In this document: positions 41,865 through 50,298 of the stretch, piece after piece
Layout: each line of letters starts with the position of its first letter
Position numbering within the stretch: the first letter of the stretch is position 1
From: Armatimonadota bacterium
GTDB lineage: Bacteria; Armatimonadota; Fimbriimonadia; Fimbriimonadales; Fimbriimonadaceae
Reading direction: 5' to 3'
DNA length: 64,000 nucleotides
NCBI GenBank assembly: GCA_016125185.1
Contig: WGMG01000004.1
Location: 186,001 to 250,000, forward strand
Notes under the pieces: generated by a model
What the model was told of the DNA's origin: nothing
Databases searched by the model: none
Seen by the model: only the letters and a program-made list of their open reading frames with translations
Translations under genes and position numbers: made by a program

Positions 41865-43094
41865 CACCTGGTCCAAGTAGGGATTGCGGAACTTCCCGTT
41901 CGGGTCATGCTTAGCGACCAGAGCCTTGAAGTCTCCCATTTTGGGCACGACGGTCTTGAGGTAGTCGTGGCGCATCAGGAACAGCTTGCCCCAATGGGGA
42001 ATGGCACGAAATGGCACGAGAGCGGCTTCGATTTCGGGGAGTAAAGCCTGTACGGCGGGCCAGTTTTTCTTCCATGTGAAGTGGATGCAGGTGACATCTT
42101 GTGCGTAGGCTGGGCTCATCCAAAGGCGGTCCGACGCGGCGGTTCGGATTTCAGAGACATGTAAAATAAGGGATATTTTTTCTCGTAATATGTTTATTTC
42201 TTGTAATGCTTGGTACGTATTTTGGCGAGGGACCATGAACTCGGATTGAAGTTCTTCGCCACTACTCGGCGTGAAGTCCATGCGGAAGTGGGCTAGTCGT
42301 TCGTGCCAGGAGCCGGGGATGCCGAGTTGTTCGGTGCAGTGCTCGGCCGAGTGGTCGGGGAGAGGGTGGAGCTTGACGGGCGAGAGGGTCGCGCCGTGGA
42401 ACGTCTCGGGGGCGACGCCACCAAAACCGACATGCTTTTGCCAAACCTGGTCGATGGTGTCGCTTCGCCAGGTGGTGAAGAAACTGACGCTGTAGGCGCT
42501 TCCCGCGATGGCGTCGAAATCGGATGCGAGCTCGGAAAGGGGAAGGTTTTGGTACACGAGTTGGCGGACTTCGAAGGTGTGCTGGACGCGTAGGACCATC
42601 GACGTGACGACGCCCAGGGCTCCGAGATTGACGACGGCGCCGTGGAAGTCTTCGTCTTCTTCGTCGAGCTGAACGAGATCGCCGTGAGCGTTGACGAATT
42701 CGATGGCTCGGACGGCGGTGGCGAGGCTGCCGTTCTTGACGCCAGAGCCGTGGGTCGCGGTTGCGCAGGCTCCGGCGACGGAGATGTGGGGTAGAGAAGC
42801 GAGGTTGTGGAGAGCGAGTCCATGCTCGGCGAGGTAGGCGCTAAGCTTGCCGTACGAAATGCCGCCTTGGACGGTGACCGTGTGGCGTTCAGGGTCGAGG
42901 TGGAGCACCTGGTTCAGCCGCTCGGTAGAGATTTGGACGCCCTCGGTGTCAGCTCCGCTGTTGAAGGAGTGCCGCGTGCCGAGGGCTTTGACCTTTTCGG
43001 ACTTGACGATGAGGTCTCGGAGTCGGTCAACGGACGAAGGGGCGAGGATGCCTTGCGATCCGTAGGTTTGGTTGCCTGCCCAGTTGGTGGCCAT
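41856..43094 (-). CDS. FAD-linked alditol/xylitol oxidase-like enzyme
   Basis: The 412-residue protein has an N-terminal FAD_binding_4 domain with ALGTRHSFN (residues 38-45), where the His is the site of covalent FAD attachment in alditol oxidase, and ISVAGACATATHGSGVKNGS. The C-terminal half ends HWGKLFLMRHDYLKTVVPKM and NGKFRNPYLDQVL, typical of the ALO family (D-arabinono-lactone, alditol and xylitol oxidases). Length matches Streptomyces AldO (about 418). It would oxidise a sugar alcohol to the aldose and make hydrogen peroxide. A stretch near 42160-42230 is notably AT-rich compared with the rest of the gene. Confidence 0.85.
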   Translation of the reverse strand: MATNWAGNQTYGSQGILAPSSVDRLRDLIVKSEKVKALGTRHSFNSGADTEGVQISTERLNQVLHLDPERHTVTVQGGISYGKLSAYLAEHGLALHNLASLPHISVAGACATATHGSGVKNGSLATAVRAIEFVNAHGDLVQLDEEDEDFHGAVVNLGALGVVTSMVLRVQHTFEVRQLVYQNLPLSELASDFDAIAGSAYSVSFFTTWRSDTIDQVWQKHVGFGGVAPETFHGATLSPVKLHPLPDHSAEHCTEQLGIPGSWHERLAHFRMDFTPSSGEELQSEFMVPRQNTYQALQEINILREKISLILHVSEIRTAASDRLWMSPAYAQDVTCIHFTWKKNWPAVQALLPEIEAALVPFRAIPHWGKLFLMRHDYLKTVVPKMGDFKALVAKHDPNGKFRNPYLDQVLG

Positions 43095-43118
43095 GATTTG
43101 AAGTAAGGCTACCTTTTA

Positions 43119-43146
43119 GTTGGCAGTTGGCAGTTGGCAGTTGGCA
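43119..43146. repeat. GTTGGCA x 4 tandem repeat
   Basis: Four perfect copies of the heptamer GTTGGCA lie 24 bases upstream of the alditol-oxidase-like gene. Such short arrays can vary in copy number by slippage. Confidence 0.8.
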
Positions 43147-43194
43147 GTCTTCGATACGAGAGTTGGGAGTTCATGTTTTCACGGCCATCTCCCA

Positions 43195-43632
43195 TCCCGC
43201 AAGCGGGAAGGTGTCGTTGACCGTGCCACCCAGCTTATCCTCCCGTCCGCTGCGCCTAGAGTCTGCACCGCCTCCACCGGACCAAAGCGCGGATAGATCC
43301 ATCCGCTCCCACTGGGGGCGACCAGATTTACGCAGACCTCAAAGGGCATTATGTGAGCGGTCCCGATTCACTTCGTTCATTTCCATCGCGATGCTCGGCG
43401 GGAATTTCGTGACGCTCACAACTCCCTGGAAGGCGACTTCCTTCAAACGTTTCCCTCTCCCCTCCGCCATCCGCTTTTAGCGGATGGCACCTCCCCGCTG
43501 GGGCGGAGCGTGTTGGGTCGGCTTGATCAAAGTCCAGACTCGACTTCTTTCACCGAAGCAGGCTTTGGTGATCAAAGCGTCCCGACCTTCGGGAAGCGCT
43601 ACCAAAGAACAACATGTGAGCGAGACGCTCAC
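43195..43632. repeat. Hairpin-rich intergenic repeat region
   Basis: The 566-base gap 43095-43660 has no credible gene; open frames across it are translations of repeats. Hairpins include TCCCGC/GCGGGA (43195-43208), CCATCCGCT/AGCGGATGG (43467-43487), TCCCGA/TCGGGA (43580-43594) and GTGAGCG/CGCTCAC (43616-43632). The last is a 17-base sequence also found intact at 47008-47024. Confidence 0.65.
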
Positions 43633-43660
43633 AGCTTCCAGTGGGCCGACCTCCACAGTA

Positions 43661-45379
43661 CTACTGCGGGGCTTTGGCTTCGAGGAAGGTGTCGTTGTTG
43701 TATCGAATTCCGCCCGAAAGTTTTGGCACGACGAGGTCGTACTCAGGTATTGAAGGGTCATGGGAGGCTTCCACCCATCCGGCGCGGATCATCGACTCCA
43801 GAAACCCGAGTCCGAAGGCGAGCGCGCTATCCACATCGGGACGCAGGCCCTTATCCATGATCGCGCGGGCCATCTGGCCAAACACGAACGGCAGGTCGCC
43901 GCGCACCTTCAGAATCTGCACCAGTACGTAGTAGAACCCGGACTGTGGCAGGGTTGCCTCACCTCGCTTCCACCGGCGGATCGGCGTGATTTTGCCCTCG
44001 CCATAGAACGCGAACTCGTCAACCGTTGCGCCTTCCATGTTCAGCACGAAGCGGTTGTTCTTTTCACACTCCAGCACCGCCGAGTCCTGCGTCAGCACCT
44101 CGATGGTGTCTTTGAAGCTGTAGAAATCGCACCCAGAAAAGCCGCTTCCCATGTGCTCGTGCACAAAGCCGCCCGAGGCGAACCATTGGAAGGCGTTATT
44201 GGCGTCGAACTCCAGTCCGGCGTCGGCGGCGATGGTGCGGGTGAACTCCTTGCAGTCGGTGAAACAGCCGTTGGCGGTGTACCAAAAGTCGGCGAATTCG
44301 ATGTGCTGTTTGACGCGGCGAGTCTGGTTTTCGCTCAGTTGGTCCTTCAGCCATTCGCCGTCCAGCTTGCCTTCGTCGAGGGCCAGGATGGTGTACGCGA
44401 CCTCCTTGCCGCTGATGTGGGCCATGGTCATTCCGGCGGAGAGGATTGGGTCGGCAAAACCCGCGGCCTCGCCGATGAGGAACCAGTTGTCGCCGTGCAT
44501 GCGGTCGGCATAGTACGACCAGTCGCGGGTGGTGTGAATCTCGTTCTCTCGCCACGCATTTTGGACAAGTTCGGATATCCAGGGCTCGTCGGCGATTGCC
44601 TTTTTGTACAACTCCTCGGTTGACATCCCGCACTGTTTGAAGTACTCGACGGGGCAGACCAGGCCAACGCTGGTGCGGGTTGGGCCAATTGGGATGAACC
44701 AGATCCAGCCGTAGCCGAGGCTCATGACTTGGACGCGGGTGCCGCCGGTGCCGATGTTGAACGCCCAATCGGTGTCGTGCCAGTAGTCCCAGATGGCGAT
44801 GTTGCGCAGACTGCTGGGCTCGACGATGCCGACGCCCATCTGGCGGCGCAGGAAGCCGGAGCTGCCGCTGGCGTCGATGTAGTAACGACCGGTGATGGTC
44901 GAGCCGTCTTCGAGTTTCAGTCCTTCGATGCGGTCGCCTTCGCGCAGGACTTCGACGACGCGGGTTTCTTCGCGGACCTCGACGCCGAGCGATTTGGAGT
45001 GGTCGAGCAGAATCTTGTCGTACTGGGAACGGTCGACCTGAAAGGCAGTGCGGGTTCGCTGGCCCTGGTACTTGGCGGGGCGGGGCTCATCCACAAACAG
45101 TTCGGGTGGGTAAAGCTGGAAATCCCAGAGATCGCGGGTGTTACCCCAGCGGAACGTCGCGCCGATCTTGATGGGAAAGTTGGCGGCCTCGACCTTGTCC
45201 CACACGCCGAGTTCGTTCAGAACGGCATTGATGGGCGGAAGTTGGCTCTCGCCGATGTGGTCACGGGGAAACTTTTCCCTTTCCAACACCAAAACGTTCA
45301 ATTCTTTCGCGTACTTTTTGAGCAAAGAGGCCGCAGTTGAACCTGCAGGTCCCCCTCCGATGATCACGACGTCGTGCAC
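43661..45379 (-). CDS. Flavin-dependent halogenase-like oxidoreductase
   Basis: The 572-residue flavoprotein opens VVIIGGGPAGSTAASLL, an FAD Rossmann site, followed by REKFPRDHIGESQLPP, typical of halogenases and geranylgeranyl-reductase-like flavoproteins. GYGWIWFIPIGPTR near residue 225 contains WxWxIP, the motif regarded as a mark of flavin-dependent halogenases, and GEAAGFADPILSAGM is the FAD motif near residue 310. Length fits variant B halogenases. If active it would chlorinate or brominate an aromatic or carrier-bound substrate. No reductase or biosynthetic genes flank it, so the role is open. It starts at GTG after a TATATT box 6 bases upstream. Confidence 0.75.
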   Translation of the reverse strand: MHDVVIIGGGPAGSTAASLLKKYAKELNVLVLEREKFPRDHIGESQLPPINAVLNELGVWDKVEAANFPIKIGATFRWGNTRDLWDFQLYPPELFVDEPRPAKYQGQRTRTAFQVDRSQYDKILLDHSKSLGVEVREETRVVEVLREGDRIEGLKLEDGSTITGRYYIDASGSSGFLRRQMGVGIVEPSSLRNIAIWDYWHDTDWAFNIGTGGTRVQVMSLGYGWIWFIPIGPTRTSVGLVCPVEYFKQCGMSTEELYKKAIADEPWISELVQNAWRENEIHTTRDWSYYADRMHGDNWFLIGEAAGFADPILSAGMTMAHISGKEVAYTILALDEGKLDGEWLKDQLSENQTRRVKQHIEFADFWYTANGCFTDCKEFTRTIAADAGLEFDANNAFQWFASGGFVHEHMGSGFSGCDFYSFKDTIEVLTQDSAVLECEKNNRFVLNMEGATVDEFAFYGEGKITPIRRWKRGEATLPQSGFYYVLVQILKVRGDLPFVFGQMARAIMDKGLRPDVDSALAFGLGFLESMIRAGWVEASHDPSIPEYDLVVPKLSGGIRYNNDTFLEAKAPQ

Positions 45380-45417
45380 CCTTCTAATATACAGTTGTTA
45401 GAAAAGAATAGGAGGAT

Positions 45418-46701
45418 TTACGCCAGATTTGTCGTGGGTTCGATGGCAAAGCCTTTGCCGTAAACTCGCCGGAAGAGGGGCGTGGCCATGAGGGTGGTGA
45501 CGATGGCCATGACGACCATGATGGTGTAGAACGTTTGCGTGATGACGCCCTGTTGGAGGCCGATATTGAGGATGATCAGTTCCATCAGGCCGCGCGAATT
45601 CATGAGCACGCCGATCATGAGGGCTTGGCGATGGGGTTCGCGGCAGAGTCGTGCGGCGGCGTAGCATCCGCCGAGTTTGCCACCAATGGCGGCGACCAGC
45701 ACGGCGCCGACGATCAGCCAATGTTCGCCGCTTGTGAGCGCGCCAATTTTGGTGTTGAGGCCGGAAAAAACGAAGAAGAAGGGAAGGAATAGGTTCACAG
45801 CCAGAGGCTCGATCCGGGTTTGAACCGCCTTGGCGAGTTGGCCCTTGGGCATGGCGACGCCGATGGTGAACGCGCCAAAGACGGCGTAGACGCCGATGGC
45901 GTCGGTGAACCATGCGCCCGCGAACAGGATGAGCACGACCAACCCGAAGGTGGACTGGGAGATGCCCTTCTCGTAGTCTTCGAGGGTTTCGAGGTGGGCG
46001 ATCAGCTTTCGGATGAGCGTGAGAGCGACGGTCACGAATAGGATTCCGCCGCCGATGGCCCATGCAGCGATGAAGACATCGCCTTTGCTAACGGCGAGCA
46101 CGATAGCGAGCAGGCTCCAGGCGGCTACGTCGTCCGATGCTCCGGCTCCGATGGCGAGGGTTCCCAGCGGGGTGCCGGAAATTCCCGCCTCGTAAATGAT
46201 GCGGGCGAGCATGGGAAAGGCGGTGATGCACATCGCCGCGCCGACGTAGATGGCGGCGATGGACGGCTGGATTTGGTGGCCGAACATGTCGGTTCGGTTC
46301 TCTAGGAAAAGGAAGTAGACGGCGCACCCGAGGACGAACGGGAGGATGATTCCGGCGAGTGAGACACCTAGGGCCGCGCGTGAACGGGAGCGGATCAGTC
46401 CGAGGTCGAGCTCCAGCCCGATGACGAACATGTAGAGGATCAGGCCGATTTGGGCGACGACATAGAGAATGGTCATCGACGGGTGGCGGGTGCCGCCATC
46501 CGATTGGGGGAAGAGGTATTGCTGGGTTGACGGAGCGAGGGCACCGAAGACCGAGGGGCCGAGAACCACGCCTGCGATCATCTCCATGGTGACCTGCGAT
46601 TGACCGAGAAATTTTTGGCCGAGCCAGCCTAGTAGTCGGCACGTCGTGAGGACGACAAGGACCTGTAACATGAATCGGAGCATCATGTCGAGGTCGGACA
46701 T
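45418..46701 (-). CDS. Cation:proton antiporter (CPA2 family, KefB/NapA-like)
   Basis: The 427-residue protein has 11-13 predicted membrane helices and no soluble TrkA domains. GVVLGPSVFGALAP, IGLILYMFVIGLELDLGLI and GAGASDDVAAWSLLAIVLA are hallmarks of CPA2 antiporters; the DD pair in the last is the proton/sodium-exchange site. LMNSRGLMELIILNIGLQ is the conserved C-terminal helix. It probably exchanges Na+ or K+ for H+ in the inner membrane. TAACGT lies 6 bases before the ATG. Confidence 0.9.
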   Translation of the reverse strand: MSDLDMMLRFMLQVLVVLTTCRLLGWLGQKFLGQSQVTMEMIAGVVLGPSVFGALAPSTQQYLFPQSDGGTRHPSMTILYVVAQIGLILYMFVIGLELDLGLIRSRSRAALGVSLAGIILPFVLGCAVYFLFLENRTDMFGHQIQPSIAAIYVGAAMCITAFPMLARIIYEAGISGTPLGTLAIGAGASDDVAAWSLLAIVLAVSKGDVFIAAWAIGGGILFVTVALTLIRKLIAHLETLEDYEKGISQSTFGLVVLILFAGAWFTDAIGVYAVFGAFTIGVAMPKGQLAKAVQTRIEPLAVNLFLPFFFVFSGLNTKIGALTSGEHWLIVGAVLVAAIGGKLGGCYAAARLCREPHRQALMIGVLMNSRGLMELIILNIGLQQGVITQTFYTIMVVMAIVTTLMATPLFRRVYGKGFAIEPTTNLA

Positions 46702-46779
46702 CCACCTACGTTACATGACGGGCGGCGGTCTTGTCTATCGGTCCTGGTTTGGAAGTGGTCTTGAGGATTTTCCCCTCCC

Positions 46780-47183
46780 GTCTCCTGACATGGGTCAGGA
46801 GACACCCTCCACCATTTTCGCTACGCGAGAAATCGGAGAGGGAATTGGAATCGACTTTCCGATTCCGTTGGCCAAAGAGACATTCGATCGTCTACATCGA
46901 ACTTGGCAACTCGTCAGGGCGTTCAACTTCCCGCATAGCCTTCGGCTATACGGGCCACCCGGGGTTTGGCGACAGGTGAGGTGGAGATTTGCGCGGGCTA
47001 TGCACTTGTGAGCGAGACGCTCACTGCTCCGTTTGGCGAGACAAGTCTCGCTCGCGAAAGCGCGGATGAATCCGCGCAGTCCACATGAGCCGATCTCCTT
47101 AGATCGCCTTTTTGGTGGGCTGGAAGCCCACCCTCCCAATCGACTCCACCTGCTTGCCGCGGTTGGTGGGCGAGACGCCCACC
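46780..47183. repeat. Array of at least seven compact hairpins
   Basis: The 508-base gap 46702-47209 has no credible gene. From left: GTCTCCTGAC/GTCAGGAGAC (46780-46803, 10 bp), GTGAGCG/CGCTCAC (47008-47024), GCGAGAC/GTCTCGC (47036-47051), GCGCGGAT/ATCCGCGC (47060-47077), CGATCT/AGATCG (47091-47106), GGTGGGCT/AGCCCACC (47114-47132) and GGTGGGCG/CGCCCACC (47165-47183). Loops are 2-4 bases, often GA, AA or AGA. The last two hairpins are variants of one another. Confidence 0.7.
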
Positions 47184-47209
47184 TTCCCAGGACGACACCA
47201 TGCTCGCGG

Positions 47210-47854
47210 TTACTCGAAGGTGATGGTCGTGTCTTTATTGAATCGCACGCCAAATGTCGTGCCTTGCTTAAGCGTCACGTCTTGCGCGTATGTGTTGTTG
47301 TGCGACTGCCCGATGAGGAAGCCGATCGCCGCGCCAAGGATGCCGCCCGCGAGCAGGTCACCGCCAGTAATGGCGGCGGCTACGACACCAACCGCCGCCC
47401 CGGTCGCCACATAATTGGTCGAGGTGTGTCGGTAGGCGGGAGCCGCCATCAGGCGCCCTTTGTCGTTGGTCACCGACCGCTTATCGATCTTCATCGTGGT
47501 GGCTTCGATTGGGAATCGTTCGCCGTTGGCCAGCACGAGCGTGTCGGCGGACAGTTCCAGTTGACCAGCGGTTTTGCCTTGGCGAGCCCGCGCGGCGCTG
47601 ACGTGCCCCTCGACCTTGGTGCCCTTGGGGAGGCCGAAATAGTCGGGCTGTTTGCCGGTGTCGAGAGTCGCCGTGAATTTGTCGCCGACCTTGGCCGTTT
47701 TGGATTCCAGCTTGTTGTCCAGCTTGACCTTGAGGACGCTTCCCTCGGGCTGTTCCGAGGTTTTCGGCATTCCGGCGAAGCAGGTCGATGCGATGATGCC
47801 GACTGCGAAGGCGGAAACGATCTTGGACGAATTTGAAAATCGATACACGTTCAT
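47210..47854 (-). CDS. Secreted protein with glycine-zipper segment
   Basis: The 214-residue protein has a signal peptide (VSAFAVGIIASTCFAG). A soluble region of about 110 residues (KVKLDNKLESKTAKVGDKFT, TLDTGKQPDYFGLPKGTKVE) looks like a beta domain. Then TGAAVGVVAAAITGGDLLAG and GILGAAIGFLIGQS form a glycine-zipper pair, as in outer-membrane or YMGG-like proteins. ATG 47854 is preferred to 47875 as it sits closer to the signal peptide. The role is unknown, perhaps envelope-associated. Confidence 0.65.
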   Translation of the reverse strand: MNVYRFSNSSKIVSAFAVGIIASTCFAGMPKTSEQPEGSVLKVKLDNKLESKTAKVGDKFTATLDTGKQPDYFGLPKGTKVEGHVSAARARQGKTAGQLELSADTLVLANGERFPIEATTMKIDKRSVTNDKGRLMAAPAYRHTSTNYVATGAAVGVVAAAITGGDLLAGGILGAAIGFLIGQSHNNTYAQDVTLKQGTTFGVRFNKDTTITFE

Positions 47855-47923
47855 GTCTATACCCACGGGCTCCATGGCCTCATCTGTAAGGACAGTTGAA
47901 TTGGAGAATCTGTTACCGAAGTC

Positions 47924-49738
47924 CTAGGTCTTCGGGTTCTTTTTGAGTTCGATCCGCTTGCGAACCTCAGCTCGGAAGCGGTCCCATTGATCCCTTGGGG
48001 CGTCTCGGTTGGGGTGGCCTTCCATTCCGAATTGTTTAGCGGCGATAATTGTGGCCAAGTCTTGAACGCGGAAAGTAGGAAGGAACGGGTGCAGGTTGAG
48101 GAGCGCCAACTCCCCACGTTCTTTTTCCAAGGAAGTTGCCACATCCTGGTCTTCGAAGAACTCTGCCAAAAAGTTGAGAAGCTGTGTTCGATTTCTTTCA
48201 CCTACGCTCCACCAATTGGTCGAACCAATGAGTTCTAGCCGAAGATCGACGTCGGCGCGTTTGGTTGCCTTGAGAAGCGTCTGCCACGCCGCCGGGGAGC
48301 CTGCTTTGCAGGTGAGCAGTCCAAAGGATCCTGCGGACAGTAGCGATTCATCTCCTGGCATAGACTGCGGTAAACGATCGAGTGCGTGAGTAAGCTCGCT
48401 CTCAAAGGATCCCTTATCCAACTTGCTCAGTATTTGTAGTGCGAATTGGGATTGGTCGGGATTCTTACTCCTGGCTCCTCGGAGGCATGCTTCAAACGTG
48501 ACGGGAGACGGCAAAGCGGACTGCACCATGGCTTCCAGAAGTGGCGAGGTTTGGGTCTTTTTGTTCTTCGCTAATATCGCGTTGTAGGTCTGAAGAAGAA
48601 GTTCTGGGTAATGCCTTTGGGCGATCAAGAGCGCTGCTTGCGGCAATTGGTCCGAATTGGCCAGAGATGTGCGGCACTTCTCGAAGTCGCTGAGCTTTGA
48701 CACTTTGCTCCACCATGCTTTTGCCTCGGACTGCCGCTGATCCAAGGTGGGGCTGAAGGGCCAAGTTACAGGGTCCACAAGTTTGAAAAAGTGTTCGGTC
48801 AGATTCGTGCAAATCTCTCCAACCGTCACGATGTGCCCCGTCATGTTGACAATGGTTCCCGAGAGCTGTGCCCGCGATAATCGCTCATCGGAGAAGTGCT
48901 TGATCAGGTGGGGAACGACCTGATAACCCAGAGATTCCAAGTCTAAAAGTTGTGGGAGGGAATGTTCTCTATCGTCATAATTTCGTTCCAGCGAGAGGCC
49001 GTCGTAGGTCATCTCGCTAAGATGATCGATGGCAATCTCGATGGGATCAATACTTGAGTCTTTCGAATGAACCGCCAAGTCAAGGTTCTTGACAATTTTC
49101 CAAGCCGGTCGCTGGGTCATCTTCGAATCCTGCGTACCCAGCTGCGTGAGTTCGTTCAAGACCTGAATGCGATCGGTCTTGGGGTCTACCAGTGAGTTGA
49201 TCCAGTGCTGAAAGGCGAGGTAGTGCATCCTGGTCTGCAGGGAAGACCCTTGGGGAGGCGTCAGTTCATAGGAGCCGGACGGGGGATTTTCAGCAACATT
49301 ATTGATGATTGCTAATGCGAACGCGTCGTGGTGTCGGATTCTTTCGATGACCGCCACCGCGAGCCCACCGTCCTCTCGAAAGACGCCGCCACGAGACTCG
49401 CCAAAAGAGAGATCATCAAGATTGGGCGGCTTTGGGTTGACGATTTGTACTGGGTTAGCTAAGACTTCTCGTATTTGGGCTGTGCCCAACATGAGCGTGG
49501 ATTCGTCGTATTCGCCCTTAGTACCTTCAAGAAGGTACGCGCATTCCGATCTTTCGCGCCATGGACGGTTGGTTTCCAGAGTCCACACGGCCCTAAATTT
49601 GACCAACGGCGCATCGGGCGGTGGCACTGGTAGGTGTAGGCTACGGTACTCGGCGACGAGACCATCCAACTCGGCCAAGGTCACAGGGTGGGACGTTTGG
49701 GTGGACGCGATCAGTAAGCTGGCGAATAGGCTTACCAT
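47924..49738 (-). CDS. Hypothetical secreted protein, 604 residues
   Basis: The protein starts MVSLFASLLIASTQTSHPVT, a likely signal peptide, and continues as a soluble chain with helical character and no catalytic motif. A middle segment (TINMTGHIVTVGEI-like, near residue 300) and the C-terminal third could be HEAT-like repeats, but this is weak. ATG 49738 is chosen because a perfect TATAAT lies 6 bases upstream; an in-frame ATG at 49783 would place 15 unsuitable residues before the signal. Confidence 0.65.
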   Translation of the reverse strand: MVSLFASLLIASTQTSHPVTLAELDGLVAEYRSLHLPVPPPDAPLVKFRAVWTLETNRPWRERSECAYLLEGTKGEYDESTLMLGTAQIREVLANPVQIVNPKPPNLDDLSFGESRGGVFREDGGLAVAVIERIRHHDAFALAIINNVAENPPSGSYELTPPQGSSLQTRMHYLAFQHWINSLVDPKTDRIQVLNELTQLGTQDSKMTQRPAWKIVKNLDLAVHSKDSSIDPIEIAIDHLSEMTYDGLSLERNYDDREHSLPQLLDLESLGYQVVPHLIKHFSDERLSRAQLSGTIVNMTGHIVTVGEICTNLTEHFFKLVDPVTWPFSPTLDQRQSEAKAWWSKVSKLSDFEKCRTSLANSDQLPQAALLIAQRHYPELLLQTYNAILAKNKKTQTSPLLEAMVQSALPSPVTFEACLRGARSKNPDQSQFALQILSKLDKGSFESELTHALDRLPQSMPGDESLLSAGSFGLLTCKAGSPAAWQTLLKATKRADVDLRLELIGSTNWWSVGERNRTQLLNFLAEFFEDQDVATSLEKERGELALLNLHPFLPTFRVQDLATIIAAKQFGMEGHPNRDAPRDQWDRFRAEVRKRIELKKNPKT

Positions 49739-49744
49739 GAGCCC

Positions 49745-49750
49745 ATTATA
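49745..49750 (-). promoter_or_regulatory. -10 element of a predicted leaderless promoter (TATAAT)
   Basis: A consensus TATAAT is separated from the ATG at 49738 by exactly 6 bases, so transcription should begin at or next to the start codon. Confidence 0.6.
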
Positions 49751-49793
49751 CGAGCAGTTTTTCCGGCAAGACGAATCGGTCAAAATATGATCC

Positions 49794-50189
49794 GTGCCTG
49801 AGACCGAATCGCTGATCCACGCCTATTTCGATGCCTTTAATCGTCACGACTTGGAGGGCATGCTGGCGACCTTGGCCGACGACGTGGCGCACGACATCAA
49901 CGAAGGTGGACGCGAGGTTGGGATCGAGGCGTTTCGGGCGTTCAAGACGCACATGGACGAGTGCTATCGGGAGCAGATTCGCGACTTGTGCGTGATGGTG
50001 AACGGCGATCGCGGAACGGCGGAATTCACGGTCGATGGCTCGTACATCCGGACCGATGGGAGCTTGCCAGCGGCGACGGGGCAAACGTATTCGATTCAGG
50101 CGGCGGCGATCTTCGAGGTTGCGGGCGGGAAGATTGCGCGGGTGACGTCGTATTACAATCTGGCGGGCTGGATCAAGGCGATTTCTTAG
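49794..50189 (+). CDS. SnoaL/NTF2-like protein
   Basis: The 131-residue protein opens LIHAYFDAFNRHDLEGMLAT and LADDVAHDINEGGREVGIEA, the cone-shaped NTF2-like fold shared by SnoaL polyketide cyclases and ketosteroid isomerases. FEVAGGKIARVTSYYNL is the usual last strand pair. Such small proteins may be enzymes or binding proteins; the Asp and His residues of the pocket do not specify a reaction. It starts at GTG and diverges from the gene to its left. Confidence 0.78.
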   Translation: MPETESLIHAYFDAFNRHDLEGMLATLADDVAHDINEGGREVGIEAFRAFKTHMDECYREQIRDLCVMVNGDRGTAEFTVDGSYIRTDGSLPAATGQTYSIQAAAIFEVAGGKIARVTSYYNLAGWIKAIS

Positions 50190-50298
50190 CGCTTGAAAAA
50201 CCCTCAGCAGCTCCGCGGACCCATTCGAAAATCGATCCGATTCCTCGCCGCTGAGGGAGCGAAAAAAGGGGCGGGCCTCCCGCCCGCCCGAACGGAAT

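Noticed and set aside
43119..43146. Tandem GTTGGCA copies considered as a CRISPR remnant
   Set aside because: Seven-base head-to-tail units without spacers and no cas genes; a simple tandem repeat.
43127..43480. 117-codon frame between the alditol-oxidase-like and halogenase-like genes
   Set aside because: It runs through hairpin repeats, is Pro/Arg/Ser-rich, and has no ribosome site or family features.
46646..47011. 121-codon frame upstream of the antiporter gene
   Set aside because: It translates the hairpin array; no promoter, ribosome site or protein features.
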